A stretch of 22,886 nt of DNA from an uncultured bacterium (GTDB taxonomy: Bacteria; Verrucomicrobiota; Lentisphaeria; Victivallales; Victivallaceae), in the NCBI GenBank assembly GCA_949286445.1, contig CASECL010000287.1, positions 1 through 22,886 on the forward strand, given 5' to 3'. The position numbers were made by a program, and so were the translations under genes. Positions 14,747 to 22,864 of this stretch are shown here, piece after piece (the first letter of the stretch is position 1; every line of letters starts with the position of its first letter). Below the pieces are notes generated by a model. It saw nothing but the letters and a program-made list of their open reading frames with translations. It did no database searches and was not told the DNA's origin.

Positions 14747-15730
14747 TCATTTTACGAATAACTTTCCCGGTATGAAATCCGGTCTTACCAGCGTTTTAAT
14801 TTTTCTGTTATTCAGAGAACGCAGCCGTAACAGCAGAATTTCCGCCGCGGTTTTTCCTATTTCATGCGCATTTACCGATATTTCACTCATATACTCCGAC
14901 AGCATTGAGGCCGTTTCCGGGTTTGCAACCACCGGCAGAAAATCCACCTTGTCAAACCAGCGCATTCCGTCACCCCGCAGCCGGGAAAACAGCCGGATTG
15001 CAACTTCATCCATCCCGACCGGAATAACCAGATCGTAGTTGGAAATACATTCTCCCAGATTATTTTCCGGATGGAGCGAATCAGTATAATTTATTGTTTG
15101 ACATAATATACCACTGTTATTGAGTAATTCCAGGACATCACTGGAACGAAGCTGCGCAGTTAAATCCTGTTTCTGATGGATAACCGCCACCTTTTTATGC
15201 TGATGTTCACGGCAATATTGAAGTGCAAACTCAGCAATGGCTTCATTATCCGGCAGAACCATGTCATATTTTTCCGGAGACAGCGTATTTTCGTTGCAGA
15301 TAACCTGCGGGACCGCAGGATAAAATGAATCGTAGTCTATGTCCGAATGCTGATTTTTGTGAATAATTCCATCCGGCAGAGCCGTAGGACGGAATGATTC
15401 GCCGGAAAAATCAACCAGCCGGGATAAAAGAATTTCGTGCTGTTCATTCACGCAGACATCAAACGCTCCGGAGTAAATCTGGAGCGATAAAGCAGTTTGC
15501 ATAGCCCGGTTATCCACATCCGGCACCAGAAATACCAGATGATAATGACGGTTTTCCTCCACCATGGTAAAACGGTAACGACGGTCTTTACCACGATAGT
15601 TTGCTTCAAGCATAGCTTTTTCCACCGCAAGAACCGTTTCCGGGCGTACCAGTTTCGGGTTGTTTATCACCCTGGATACGGTGGCAATGGATAAATGGCA
15701 TAATTCAGCCACTTTGGTCAGACTGCTCAT
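14747..15730 (-). CDS. LacI-family transcriptional regulator
   Basis: A 327-residue DNA-binding regulator. Residues 4-48 form the LacI helix-turn-helix and hinge (LTKVAELCHLSIATVSRVIN, then RPETVLAVEKAMLEANYR). The rest fits a periplasmic-binding-protein-like sensor domain, including the helper strand AVIHQKQDLTAQLRSSDVL and the C-terminal ISVNAHEIGKTAAEILLLRL, a typical LacI dimerisation segment. Members usually sense a sugar or sugar derivative; the ligand here cannot be read. GAGGA lies seven bases before the ATG. A strong promoter lies at 15783-15811. The TPR gene downstream is the likely target, perhaps along with the regulator itself. Confidence 0.93.
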   Translation of the reverse strand: MSSLTKVAELCHLSIATVSRVINNPKLVRPETVLAVEKAMLEANYRGKDRRYRFTMVEENRHYHLVFLVPDVDNRAMQTALSLQIYSGAFDVCVNEQHEILLSRLVDFSGESFRPTALPDGIIHKNQHSDIDYDSFYPAVPQVICNENTLSPEKYDMVLPDNEAIAEFALQYCREHQHKKVAVIHQKQDLTAQLRSSDVLELLNNSGILCQTINYTDSLHPENNLGECISNYDLVIPVGMDEVAIRLFSRLRGDGMRWFDKVDFLPVVANPETASMLSEYMSEISVNAHEIGKTAAEILLLRLRSLNNRKIKTLVRPDFIPGKLFVK

Positions 15731-15782
15731 TTTTCCATCCTCTTTTTCATTATATTACATTTATTTTTCATTTCTTTTCCAA

Positions 15783-15811
15783 ATTATACCTCAATTATGG
15801 TAAAAAATCAA
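15783..15811 (-). promoter_or_regulatory. promoter of the LacI-family gene
   Basis: On the minus strand TTGATT (15806-15811) and TATAAT (15783-15788) are exactly 17 bases apart, close to the sigma-70 consensus. It gives a leader of about 45 bases. Confidence 0.7.
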
Positions 15812-15960
15812 GTCATTTTTGTTAAAAAAAGAAAATTTTATGAAAAAAGGTTGAAAATCTAATCGGAAACAGAGCCGTTTCAAAAAACAATCCGGCGTAA
15901 AAAAAATAACTGATGTTTTACCAGACGCATTCCAATTCAAAAGATTTTTGTTGCTGTGTT

Positions 15961-15991
15961 GATGATATTTACAAGCCGATGATATTTTCAA
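15961..15991. repeat. 14-bp direct repeat
   Basis: GATGATATTTACAA (15961-15974) and GATGATATTTTCAA (15978-15991) differ at one base and are spaced 17 bases apart. They lie about 150 bases upstream of the LacI-gene promoter. They may be a regulator site or chance. Confidence 0.5.
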
Positions 15992-16241
15992 CACTGGCGC
16001 AATCCGGTATTTTTTTATTAATTTTCCATTTATTTTTTTTGAATGACGATGAGAAAGTTGGTAAAATATTTGAAAGATAAAGCATTTTTCAGTAAAAATA
16101 AAAACCACCTTTCTTTATCTGAGGCGAATATGACAGGTAAACCGAATTCCAGCCGGTAGAGTTGCAAAAGCATATAAAATAAGACATGAAGTACAATAGC
16201 AGAATAACAATCAGTTGTCTTTCGTAGTATTATTTATTCAG

Positions 16242-16544
16242 CCTCAGTTTTACCGCTTTGACAATGATCACGGCATACATCCCCGTCCTGATTTTGCCCC
16301 GTAATGAAAAAATGCTGGTTTTGAACTTGCGGGCAGAGAGGGAAAATATCTTTTGCGCAATTATGCGAAACACGTTCAGCCTCCGGAAATTAAAACCGTG
16401 GAATTCACCACCCGGGCGGATCAGAAACGCTGTTCCTGTTACATCCGGGGCAAATTCCCCGGAAAAGTCATATATTCGGAACCGGAATCGGGAAAAAGTC
16501 CGGTTTGGCGGATATTCAAGTTGAAATCAATTCAGAATGTATAA
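16242..16544 (+). pseudogene. possible decayed gene fragment
   Basis: One reading frame looks protein-like across two adjacent stops (TAA-TGA, 16302-16307). Before them it reads PQFYRFDNDHGIHPRPDFAP. After them it continues KNAGFELAGREGKYLLRNYA, through PPEIKTVEFTTRADQKRC, to WRIFKLKSIQNV and a stop at 16542-16544. Composition and codon use resemble the neighbouring genes and contrast with the AT-rich flanks. There is no start codon with a ribosome binding site, so it is at best the tail of an inactivated gene. I do not recognise the family. A terminator about 140 bases downstream in the same direction fits a former plus-strand gene. A shorter frame from TTG at 16353 would encode 63 residues if still used. 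Confidence 0.4.
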
Positions 16545-16569
16545 CTATATCTGGAGCTGAAAGCGGAAA

Positions 16570-16613
16570 ATTGAAAATAAAATGGAATGAATAAATTTTA
16601 TTTTGTTTTCAAT
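16570..16613. repeat. AT-rich hairpin
   Basis: ATTGAAAA and TAAAAT (16570-16583) pair with ATTTTA (16595-16600) and TTTTCAAT (16606-16613), leaving a five-base bulge. It lies just after the possible gene remnant. The role is unknown. Confidence 0.4.
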
Positions 16614-16650
16614 CTGTTGCCTTAATCACCGGAAATAGACATTCGTTGAC

Positions 16651-16686
16651 GTTTGCAAAACCGCCATTAAAGTTTGCAAAACCGCC
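16651..16686. repeat. 15-bp perfect direct repeat, 21-bp period
   Basis: GTTTGCAAAACCGCC occurs at 16651-16665 and 16672-16686. Each copy contains the palindrome TTTGCAAA. A 21-base period is two helical turns, so both would face the same side of the DNA, as for cooperative protein binding. The second copy runs into the terminator stem. Confidence 0.7.
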
Positions 16687-16722
16687 GCCCGGCAGACAAA
16701 AGCCGGGGATGGCGGATTTTTT
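16682..16722. terminator. bidirectional terminator between gene remnant and acyl-CoA synthetase
   Basis: CCGCC (16682-16686) and CCCGGC (16688-16693) pair with GCCGGG (16702-16707) and GGCGG (16711-16715). On the plus strand six Ts follow (16717-16722); on the minus strand TTTTGC follows, so it can also end the acyl-CoA synthetase transcript. A second stem, CCCGGGAA/TTCCCGGG (16723-16745), lies nearer that gene but has no U-run in its direction. Confidence 0.75.
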
Positions 16723-16766
16723 CCCGGGAAATAATTATTCCCGGGTTTGAGAATTGTGGATTTATG

Positions 16767-18404
16767 TTATAACTCGTTCTGCTTGGCCACCAGCTGGTCC
16801 GCTCCATAGAGTTTGCGCAGCCTGGGTTTTTCAATTTTTCCGGTCGGATTTCGCGGAACAGCGGCAAAAAATATTTTCCGCGGCCGCTGATAACGCGGCA
16901 GATCAAGGCAGATTTCATTAACTTCATCTTCAGTCAATGAAAAACCTTCTTTTACTTCAATAATCGCCGCGGCGATTTCACCCAGACGATGATCCGGCAG
17001 GCCGATTACCGCCACATCCTTGATCGCATCATGCTTGCGCAGAAAGTCTTCAATCTGAACCGGATAAAGATTTTCTCCCCCGGTAATAATCACATCTTTC
17101 TTGCGGTCAACCAGATAGATGAAGTGATCGTCTGATTCCCTGGCCATATCTCCGGTGAAAAGCCAGCCGTCCGGAGAAAGCACCTCCCGGGTTGCCTTTT
17201 CATCTTTATAGTAACATTTCATCACTCCATCGCCGCGCACCGCCAGTTCTCCTACCTTTCCCCGGGGCAGGGGGCGGCGTTTTTCATCCACGATCATGGT
17301 TTCCCAGCCGTATCCGGCAACTCCGATGGCTCCGACATGGTCGATATTTTCAATGCCGAGATGCACTGCACCCGGTCCGATGGATTCACTCAGGCCGTAA
17401 TTAGTGTCGTAATCATGATGCGGGAAAATATTTTTCCAGCGTTTTATCAGGCTCGGCGGCACCGGCTGCGCGCCTATGTGCATAAGACGCCACTGGGAAA
17501 GCTGGTAATTTTCCAGCTTGATATCGCCCCGGTCGATAGCATCCAGTATATCCTGCGCCCAGGGAACCAGCAGCCATACCACGGTACAGTGTTCTTCTGA
17601 AATCGCGCTGATTATCCATTCCGGCCGGGTACCCTTGAGCAATACCGCCTTGCCGCCGACCAGAAAACTGCCGAACCAGTGCATTTTTGCTCCGGTATGA
17701 TACAGTGGAGGGATGCAGAGAAAAACATCATCCCGGGTCTGATGATGGTGTTTCTGTTCAACAATGCAGGCGTGCATGAGGCTTTTGTGCAGATGCACGA
17801 TCGCTTTGGGAAATCCGGTGGTCCCGGAGGAAAAATATATTGCCGCTTCATCCGTATCCGCAATTGGAATAGCCGGGGTTTTGCTTGAACAATAGGACAC
17901 CAGACTGTTGTAAGACTCGGCAAAAGACGGGCAGTCCTCTCCCACATACAGCATGGACTTGACCCGCGGCAGATGGTCGCAGATACTCTCCAGCCGTCCG
18001 GTGAATTCCGGCCCGAAGATCAGTACATCAACATCTGCCAGCTCCAGACAGTACTTTATCTCCTCTGCGGTATAGCGGAAATTCAGCGGTACCGCCATGG
18101 CCCCGCTTTTGAGAATTCCGAAATATATCGGAAGCCATTCCAGACAATTCATCAGCAGTATGCCGACTTTGGAACCCTTTTTTATATGCCGGGTAAGCAG
18201 GAAATTTGCCATCCGGTTGGCTTTTTTATCAAATTCGCCCCAGGTTATTTCAGAGCGGAAACTCTCGGTTCTGCTGGGTTCGATCAGGGAATATTCCCGC
18301 CAGGTGGTGTGGCGTTTTTCCAATTCCTGAGGGTTTATCTCCACCAAAGCCGTATCATTGGTGTACAATGCGGCATTTTTTTCCAGTATTTCTGTTATCG
18401 GCAT
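16767..18404 (-). CDS. AMP-forming acyl-CoA synthetase (ANL superfamily)
   Basis: Activates a carboxylic acid with ATP and joins it to CoA through an acyl-adenylate. With ATG at 18404 it is 545 residues, typical for the family. It has the P-loop SSGTTGFPK (192-200), IPPLYHTGAKMHWFGSFLVG, NYGLSES, DGWLFTGDMA, the hinge region DRKKDVIITGGENLYPVQIE and the C-terminal NPTGKIEKP with catalytic K523. The substrate is not evident; fatty, aromatic or short-chain acids are all possible. I preferred the ATG at 18404 over that at 18425 because AAGG lies eight bases upstream of it, while the earlier ATG has no ribosome binding site. It is transcribed alone, divergently from the PurF-like gene. There is no signal peptide. 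Confidence 0.9.
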   Translation of the reverse strand: MPITEILEKNAALYTNDTALVEINPQELEKRHTTWREYSLIEPSRTESFRSEITWGEFDKKANRMANFLLTRHIKKGSKVGILLMNCLEWLPIYFGILKSGAMAVPLNFRYTAEEIKYCLELADVDVLIFGPEFTGRLESICDHLPRVKSMLYVGEDCPSFAESYNSLVSYCSSKTPAIPIADTDEAAIYFSSGTTGFPKAIVHLHKSLMHACIVEQKHHHQTRDDVFLCIPPLYHTGAKMHWFGSFLVGGKAVLLKGTRPEWIISAISEEHCTVVWLLVPWAQDILDAIDRGDIKLENYQLSQWRLMHIGAQPVPPSLIKRWKNIFPHHDYDTNYGLSESIGPGAVHLGIENIDHVGAIGVAGYGWETMIVDEKRRPLPRGKVGELAVRGDGVMKCYYKDEKATREVLSPDGWLFTGDMARESDDHFIYLVDRKKDVIITGGENLYPVQIEDFLRKHDAIKDVAVIGLPDHRLGEIAAAIIEVKEGFSLTEDEVNEICLDLPRYQRPRKIFFAAVPRNPTGKIEKPRLRKLYGADQLVAKQNEL

Positions 18405-18443
18405 GACCCGTACCTTATTTTTCATTATTTATTGCTGAACAGT

Positions 18444-18471
18444 AATATAGCATGAACGGCACTTTATTCAA
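18444..18471 (-). promoter_or_regulatory. promoter of the acyl-CoA synthetase gene
   Basis: On the minus strand TTGAAT (18466-18471) and TATATT (18444-18449) are 16 bases apart. The start would be near 18437, about 33 bases before the chosen ATG. Confidence 0.55.
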
Positions 18472-18508
18472 GCTGAAAGCGGCAAAACAAAATAAATTTA
18501 AAAAAACC

Positions 18509-18537
18509 TTGCATAAATCAGGGTTTTGTGTTAAATT
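18509..18537 (+). promoter_or_regulatory. promoter of the PurF-like gene
   Basis: TTGCAT (18509-18514) and TAAATT (18532-18537) are separated by 17 bases, about 45 bases before the PurF-like ATG. It is divergent from the acyl-CoA synthetase promoter. Confidence 0.55.
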
Positions 18538-18581
18538 AATAGAGCATCATTTCAAAATTTACTTGTAACAGGAGCTTGGTC

Positions 18582-20045
18582 ATGGGCGGTTTCTTCGGTG
18601 TTGTGTCTGACGATGACTGTGTCGGCGATCTTTTTTACGGAACAGATTATCATTCTCATTTGGGGACCAAGCGCGGCGGCATGGCGGTGGCTGCGCCAAA
18701 CGGCAAAATCACCCGGCGGATTCATGATATTACCAATGCTCAGTTCCGCTCCAAGTTTGATGATGACATCAGTGATTTCTGCGGCAAGGCCGGTATCGGT
18801 GTGATCAGTGATTACGAAGATCAGCCGCTGATCATATCTTCCCATCTGGGCACTTACGCGCTGGTTACGGTGGGGAAAATCAATAACTGTGATGAGCTTG
18901 CCAACCAGCTTTATGAAAGCGGACTCTCGCATTTTTCTGAAATCGGGGAGGGGGAAATCAACCCGACGGAACTGGTTGCCGCCCTGATAAACCGTAAGAA
19001 AAATATCACAGAAGGAATTGAATACGCTCAGACTGTGATTGATGGATCGTGTTCGCTTCTGCTGTTGAAAGACGGCAAAATTTATGCTGCCCGGGATCGC
19101 TACGGGCGCACCCCGGTAATAATTGGAGAAAAGCACGGTGCTCACGCTGTGAGCATGGAAAGTACGGCTTTCCCCAATCTGGATTATACCTTGAAGCATG
19201 AATTGGGACCTGGGGAGATTGTGGAAATAGACTCAAAAAATGTTATTCAGAAGCATGCTCCCGGGAATACCATGAAAATGTGTGCCTTTTTCTGGGTGTA
19301 TTACGGCTATCCCTCCAGCAATTACGAGGGGGTAAATACTGAATCGGCACGTTACCGCAATGGCGAATCGCTGGCGGCGGATGATGGGCCTATGGACATT
19401 GATTCAGTGTGCGGTATTCCGGACTCCGGAATTGCCCATGCCGTAGGGTATGCCAATGCCGCCGGGAAACCTTACCGGAGAAGTTTTGTTAAATACACTC
19501 CCACCTGGCCACGGTCATTTATGCCGCAAAACCAGATGGTGCGTGAACTGGTTGCCAGAATGAAACTTATCCCGGTACAGGAACAGATTGAAAATAAAAA
19601 ATTACTGTTCTGCGATGACTCAATTGTCCGCGGAACCCAGCTGCGGGATACGGTAAAAAGATTGTATGAACGCGGCGCAAAGGAAGTTCACATGCGTTCA
19701 GCGTGTCCTCCGTTGCTTTTCGGCTGCCGTTTTCTGAATTTTTCCCGTTCCAGATCTGAACTGGATCTGGCGGCGAGACGGGCGATTGTGCGACTGGAAA
19801 AATGCAGTGAACTTACGGATAAAATCATTTCCAAATATCTGGAATACGGGTCTCCGGATTATTTGAAGATGGTTGAATCTATCCGCAAAGATCTTAATCT
19901 GACCTCTTTAAAGTATCAGGAGCTGCATAAACTCCTTGATGCTATCGGGATTGATCCGGAAAAAATATGTACTTACTGCTGGACCGGGCGCGATGTGGAA
20001 CAGGAACCTCCCCAGTTGCATGAGCTGACCAGCGGAAAACATTAA
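18582..20045 (+). CDS. PurF-like amidophosphoribosyltransferase homologue lacking the N-terminal catalytic cysteine
   Basis: A 487-residue homologue of PurF, which makes phosphoribosylamine from PRPP and glutamine. The phosphoribosyltransferase half looks functional: CGIPDSGIAHAVGYANAAGK (277-296) and the PRPP loop LLFCDDSIVRGT (341-352). Cysteines C234, C382, C463 and C466 (CTYC) match the 4Fe-4S ligands of Bacillus-type PurF. The glutaminase half is altered: it starts MGGFFGVVS where PurF has MCGI, so the N-terminal cysteine nucleophile is absent, and the RY and NGN motifs are not recognisable. It may use ammonia, another amine, or be regulatory. I chose ATG at 18582, with AGGAG about seven bases upstream; an in-frame TTG two codons earlier is less likely. 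Similar MGGFFG proteins are, from memory, annotated as PurF in Bacteroidetes. Annotators could mistake it for the pathway enzyme. Confidence 0.85.
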   Translation: MGGFFGVVSDDDCVGDLFYGTDYHSHLGTKRGGMAVAAPNGKITRRIHDITNAQFRSKFDDDISDFCGKAGIGVISDYEDQPLIISSHLGTYALVTVGKINNCDELANQLYESGLSHFSEIGEGEINPTELVAALINRKKNITEGIEYAQTVIDGSCSLLLLKDGKIYAARDRYGRTPVIIGEKHGAHAVSMESTAFPNLDYTLKHELGPGEIVEIDSKNVIQKHAPGNTMKMCAFFWVYYGYPSSNYEGVNTESARYRNGESLAADDGPMDIDSVCGIPDSGIAHAVGYANAAGKPYRRSFVKYTPTWPRSFMPQNQMVRELVARMKLIPVQEQIENKKLLFCDDSIVRGTQLRDTVKRLYERGAKEVHMRSACPPLLFGCRFLNFSRSRSELDLAARRAIVRLEKCSELTDKIISKYLEYGSPDYLKMVESIRKDLNLTSLKYQELHKLLDAIGIDPEKICTYCWTGRDVEQEPPQLHELTSGKH

Positions 20046-20072
20046 GAAATTCCGGTTTGAAAATTTAAAAGT

Positions 20073-20113
20073 AAAAATGCCGCGTCTGATTTGCAGCAAC
20101 GCGGCATTTTTTT
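20073..20113. terminator. bidirectional terminator between convergent genes
   Basis: ATGCCGCGT (20077-20085) pairs with ACGCGGCAT (20099-20107), flanked by A- and T-runs on both sides. It can end both the PurF-like gene (plus) and the heparinase-like gene (minus). Confidence 0.9.
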
Positions 20114-20136
20114 GAGAGTATTTTATTGTTGTTATT

Positions 20137-22695
20137 TTATTTTTGCTGACGGACAACTTTCCATTTACCGTCTCCGGACATGGTGATATTTATGGTTTTG
20201 TTTTTATCAAAAACATAACGGATATTGAAATTACCGTCATCATGTTTTATTTTAAGATTTTTTGCTATTGATGCTCCACTGGTTTCCGCACTGTGGGGGA
20301 TAAGCACGGACAGAAATACCGCTTCTTTTCCAGCTTCAAATCCGGTTTTGCTGTAAACGGCAAAATCATCACTGAACCAGTGTTTTGGCTGATATTGAAT
20401 ACCGTTTTCACTGCCCCGGGGACTGGAAAAGGCAATAAAGAGCCGCCTGGTGCCTTCGCCGAATTTATCCGTATATGATCTGGTATTGGGTGGATCGTGC
20501 CGGATGGAGCTGTCAAACCATTCCGCCGCGGCTCCGTTGCCCGGTCCGCACCCGGGGGAGGACGGCAGATGCCAGACCGGACCGCCAACCTTTCCGGCGG
20601 CGGCTTTGCCCGGCTGGAAACGGTCAAGAACCAGCAGAATACCTTCATTTGTCAGCAGAGCTTCACGGGTCCAGGAGGAATCATGTGTCCAGATACTGCG
20701 GTAGGATACCAGACCGTAAGAATCCTCGCCGCGGGTTTCTGCTTTGGCTTCCGTAATTATGCCGCCCTGCTGCCGGTCAAGACGCAGGTTGTTCTGCACC
20801 GGGCTGCCGTTGATGTCTATGGCGATGGGTACTCTCACCCAGTTGCGGATCGGGGTAACGTATTTCCAGGTAAGCCCGATACGACTGTAATCTTCAGTCA
20901 AATCAAAGTCTTCATTTACTTTTACTTCTACATTGGTAATGCCATGAAAAGTCTTCAGACGCAATGATTTTTTCCCGGAAACCGGATCGGTGACAATAGA
21001 GTAATTCTCTTTATCCAGCGGCACTTCCGGAAATTTCTGTTTTGCGTCAGGGGCGGTAAAGGTAAATTTTATGTTTTCATCAATCCGGTCAAACGGCACA
21101 ATTACTTTTTTACCCTTTTTCCCGGCGATAAAAAGGTCAGAGATTTCCACTTCCACCGGCACATCCGAAGGACATACATTGCGGTATTCATAACCGCCGA
21201 ACCAGGTGCGGCCGGGGAAAATTTTTCCCACACTTTTTTCGCCGGCTTCGGGAATAAGGGCAAATTTCAGCCGTACAGTTCTTAATTTGAGCTGATCATT
21301 TTTTCCTGCCGGTGCGTCGGGATTTCCCCACATGTAGCCCTGGGGATTTTTTTTCTCATAGAAACCGAAATGAGCGGAATTATTGCGGTTTTTGATTAAA
21401 TAATTTTCACTGGGCAGATAGGCTCTCGCCACCCGGAGATTGGCACTGGAAGCATAAGTTCTGAACGCATGTACCCCGGAGGTCTGACGGAATGGATATT
21501 GTGCATCCGGTTCGGAAAGTAGAAAGGTATTGTTCCATGCCGGCCATTCATAACGCCCGCGGTGGGCGATCAGCAGCACTCCGTCTGCTTCATAGTGTGT
21601 CAAATCGCCTCTGGTATCGGATATACCGCCGTGATAAAGATAGTTGCAGTCATCCTGAATGTAGAACATGGCAAAAGGTTTGCCGGGAGTGCGTTTGCTG
21701 TGAAGAAGCAGGCGGTCTTTCTGGCGGTAGGTGGCGGGGAAAACTTCCTGAACCTGAGCAGTATTATCCGGAATTTGTTCTTTCATACCGGCATACTGCG
21801 GATATTTTCCGGCAAACTCGGGTTCAGGGAGGGGGCCGCTCTTGATTGTTCCGGCCAGAAAGGCTTTCTTCAATGCCCATAAAATGGTGGGATCAGGACA
21901 AACTTTCATCACATTTTCCAGTGCGGCCACATAGGAAATCTGATCGTAAGGTTCTCCGTCTCCTGGCGTTACCGCCAGCCCTGACGGGCTGATATGATCA
22001 CGGTAACGGTAATAAACTTTTTTCAGTTTTTCACTTTTAAGCTCCTGATATTTGCCCAGTTTTATTCCCAGCGCGATCAGCCGTGGCAGGTTGTGGGCGA
22101 CATAACAGGGTTCATAACTGTCTCCGGGGATGAACCAGTCATTCCAGACACTTTCAGCGTAAGACTTCCATTTGGGTACATCCGGGTGATCCGGGAATAT
22201 CTCTGCCGCCGTCAGTGCCCCGATAGCAAAGTTTGCCGCCCGGTTGTTTGGGCCGCGTTCTTCCGCAAAGCTCATTCTGCCCAGCAGGCGGTAAACCTGA
22301 GCTTTCATTTCCGGATCAAACATGCCGTTGCGGCGCAATATATCAATGGTTTTGAAAAATTTTTCCCGGGCAAAAAAGGATATTTCCATTTTTCTGGACT
22401 GTTTATCCGCCTCTTCTCCTGCGTCAAGAATTCCCAAAATCATATTTTTCGCATCATTGAGGCCTTCTTTTTCTCCGGCCATCGCCCAGTCATAAGCGGA
22501 ATAAATATTCCGGTCGTTGCTGTGGTAAAAAGAAACTCCGTCCGCAATCTGACTTTTTTTCAGGATACTTTTTTTTACCTCTTCCCGGGTACCAGGCTTT
22601 ATACCGTATGCCGATTTCACTTTTCCCGCCCCGGTTGCGGCAATGGCCGCCAGCGCGAAGACCGGAATGCAAATACTGAGTCCTGTTTTGAACAC
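20137..22695 (-). CDS. secreted heparinase II/III-like protein (putative polysaccharide lyase)
   Basis: An 852-residue exported protein. MFKTGLSICIPVFALAAIAA is a signal peptide or N-terminal anchor. Residues about 50-320 look like the alpha-helical toroid of heparinase II/III and alginate lyases, including GPNNRAANFAIGALTAAEIF. A beta-sandwich follows, with GGISDTRGDLTHYEADGVLL (356-375), resembling the His-containing segment of Hepar_II_III, and later RSIWTHDSSWTREALL and GILLVLDRFQPG. Between them lies an extra region of about 150 residues with a beta-rich, CBM-like feel (YSRIGLTWKYVTPIRNWVRV). The substrate is unknown; acidic polysaccharides are typical. I chose GTG at 22695 because GGGGAG lies nine bases upstream; the frame opens at a TTG nine codons earlier without such a site. 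No clear promoter was found upstream. Family call is by eye; catalytic residues are not proven. Confidence 0.72.
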   Translation of the reverse strand: MFKTGLSICIPVFALAAIAATGAGKVKSAYGIKPGTREEVKKSILKKSQIADGVSFYHSNDRNIYSAYDWAMAGEKEGLNDAKNMILGILDAGEEADKQSRKMEISFFAREKFFKTIDILRRNGMFDPEMKAQVYRLLGRMSFAEERGPNNRAANFAIGALTAAEIFPDHPDVPKWKSYAESVWNDWFIPGDSYEPCYVAHNLPRLIALGIKLGKYQELKSEKLKKVYYRYRDHISPSGLAVTPGDGEPYDQISYVAALENVMKVCPDPTILWALKKAFLAGTIKSGPLPEPEFAGKYPQYAGMKEQIPDNTAQVQEVFPATYRQKDRLLLHSKRTPGKPFAMFYIQDDCNYLYHGGISDTRGDLTHYEADGVLLIAHRGRYEWPAWNNTFLLSEPDAQYPFRQTSGVHAFRTYASSANLRVARAYLPSENYLIKNRNNSAHFGFYEKKNPQGYMWGNPDAPAGKNDQLKLRTVRLKFALIPEAGEKSVGKIFPGRTWFGGYEYRNVCPSDVPVEVEISDLFIAGKKGKKVIVPFDRIDENIKFTFTAPDAKQKFPEVPLDKENYSIVTDPVSGKKSLRLKTFHGITNVEVKVNEDFDLTEDYSRIGLTWKYVTPIRNWVRVPIAIDINGSPVQNNLRLDRQQGGIITEAKAETRGEDSYGLVSYRSIWTHDSSWTREALLTNEGILLVLDRFQPGKAAAGKVGGPVWHLPSSPGCGPGNGAAAEWFDSSIRHDPPNTRSYTDKFGEGTRRLFIAFSSPRGSENGIQYQPKHWFSDDFAVYSKTGFEAGKEAVFLSVLIPHSAETSGASIAKNLKIKHDDGNFNIRYVFDKNKTINITMSGDGKWKVVRQQK

Positions 22696-22773
22696 TGCTG
22701 CTGTCTCCCCGTTTGGTTCCAAGTTAAATTTTCAATTTTGTTTTTCACTATACGCCGTTACTCTATATGGAGA

Positions 22774-22803
22774 AACCGGAAAAAACAAATCATTACGCCG
22801 GTT
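22774..22803. promoter_or_regulatory. spaced inverted repeat upstream of the heparinase-like gene
   Basis: AACCGG (22774-22779) and CCGGTT (22798-22803) are complementary around 18 bases, about 80 bases before the GTG start. It could be an operator. CCGG is very common in this DNA, so chance is possible. Confidence 0.25.
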
Positions 22804-22864
22804 AAATTTGCTGTTTATTTTTTCTCAGTATAAAAATGCAAAATATCTGGAAAAAGAAAATGGT

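Larger units (their letters stand above)
15812..16766. other. long AT-rich region between the LacI-family and acyl-CoA synthetase genes
   Basis: No intact gene is convincing. From left to right it holds AT-rich DNA, a pair of direct repeats (15961-15991), a distant inverted repeat AGATAAAG/CTTTATCT (16075-16120), a more GC-rich segment that looks like a broken gene (16242-16544), an AT-rich hairpin (16570-16613), a 15-bp direct repeat (16651-16686) and a bidirectional terminator (16682-16722). The 105-residue minus frame at 15791-16108 is Phe/Lys-rich and looks like random AT-rich translation. Confidence 0.6.

Noticed and set aside
15791..16108. 105-residue minus-strand frame
   Set aside because: Phe/Lys/Ile-rich translation of AT-rich DNA; it overlaps the LacI promoter and has no recognisable feature.
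21994..22833. 279-residue plus-strand frame
   Set aside because: Antisense to the heparinase-like gene; Phe/Arg-rich shadow without a start signal.
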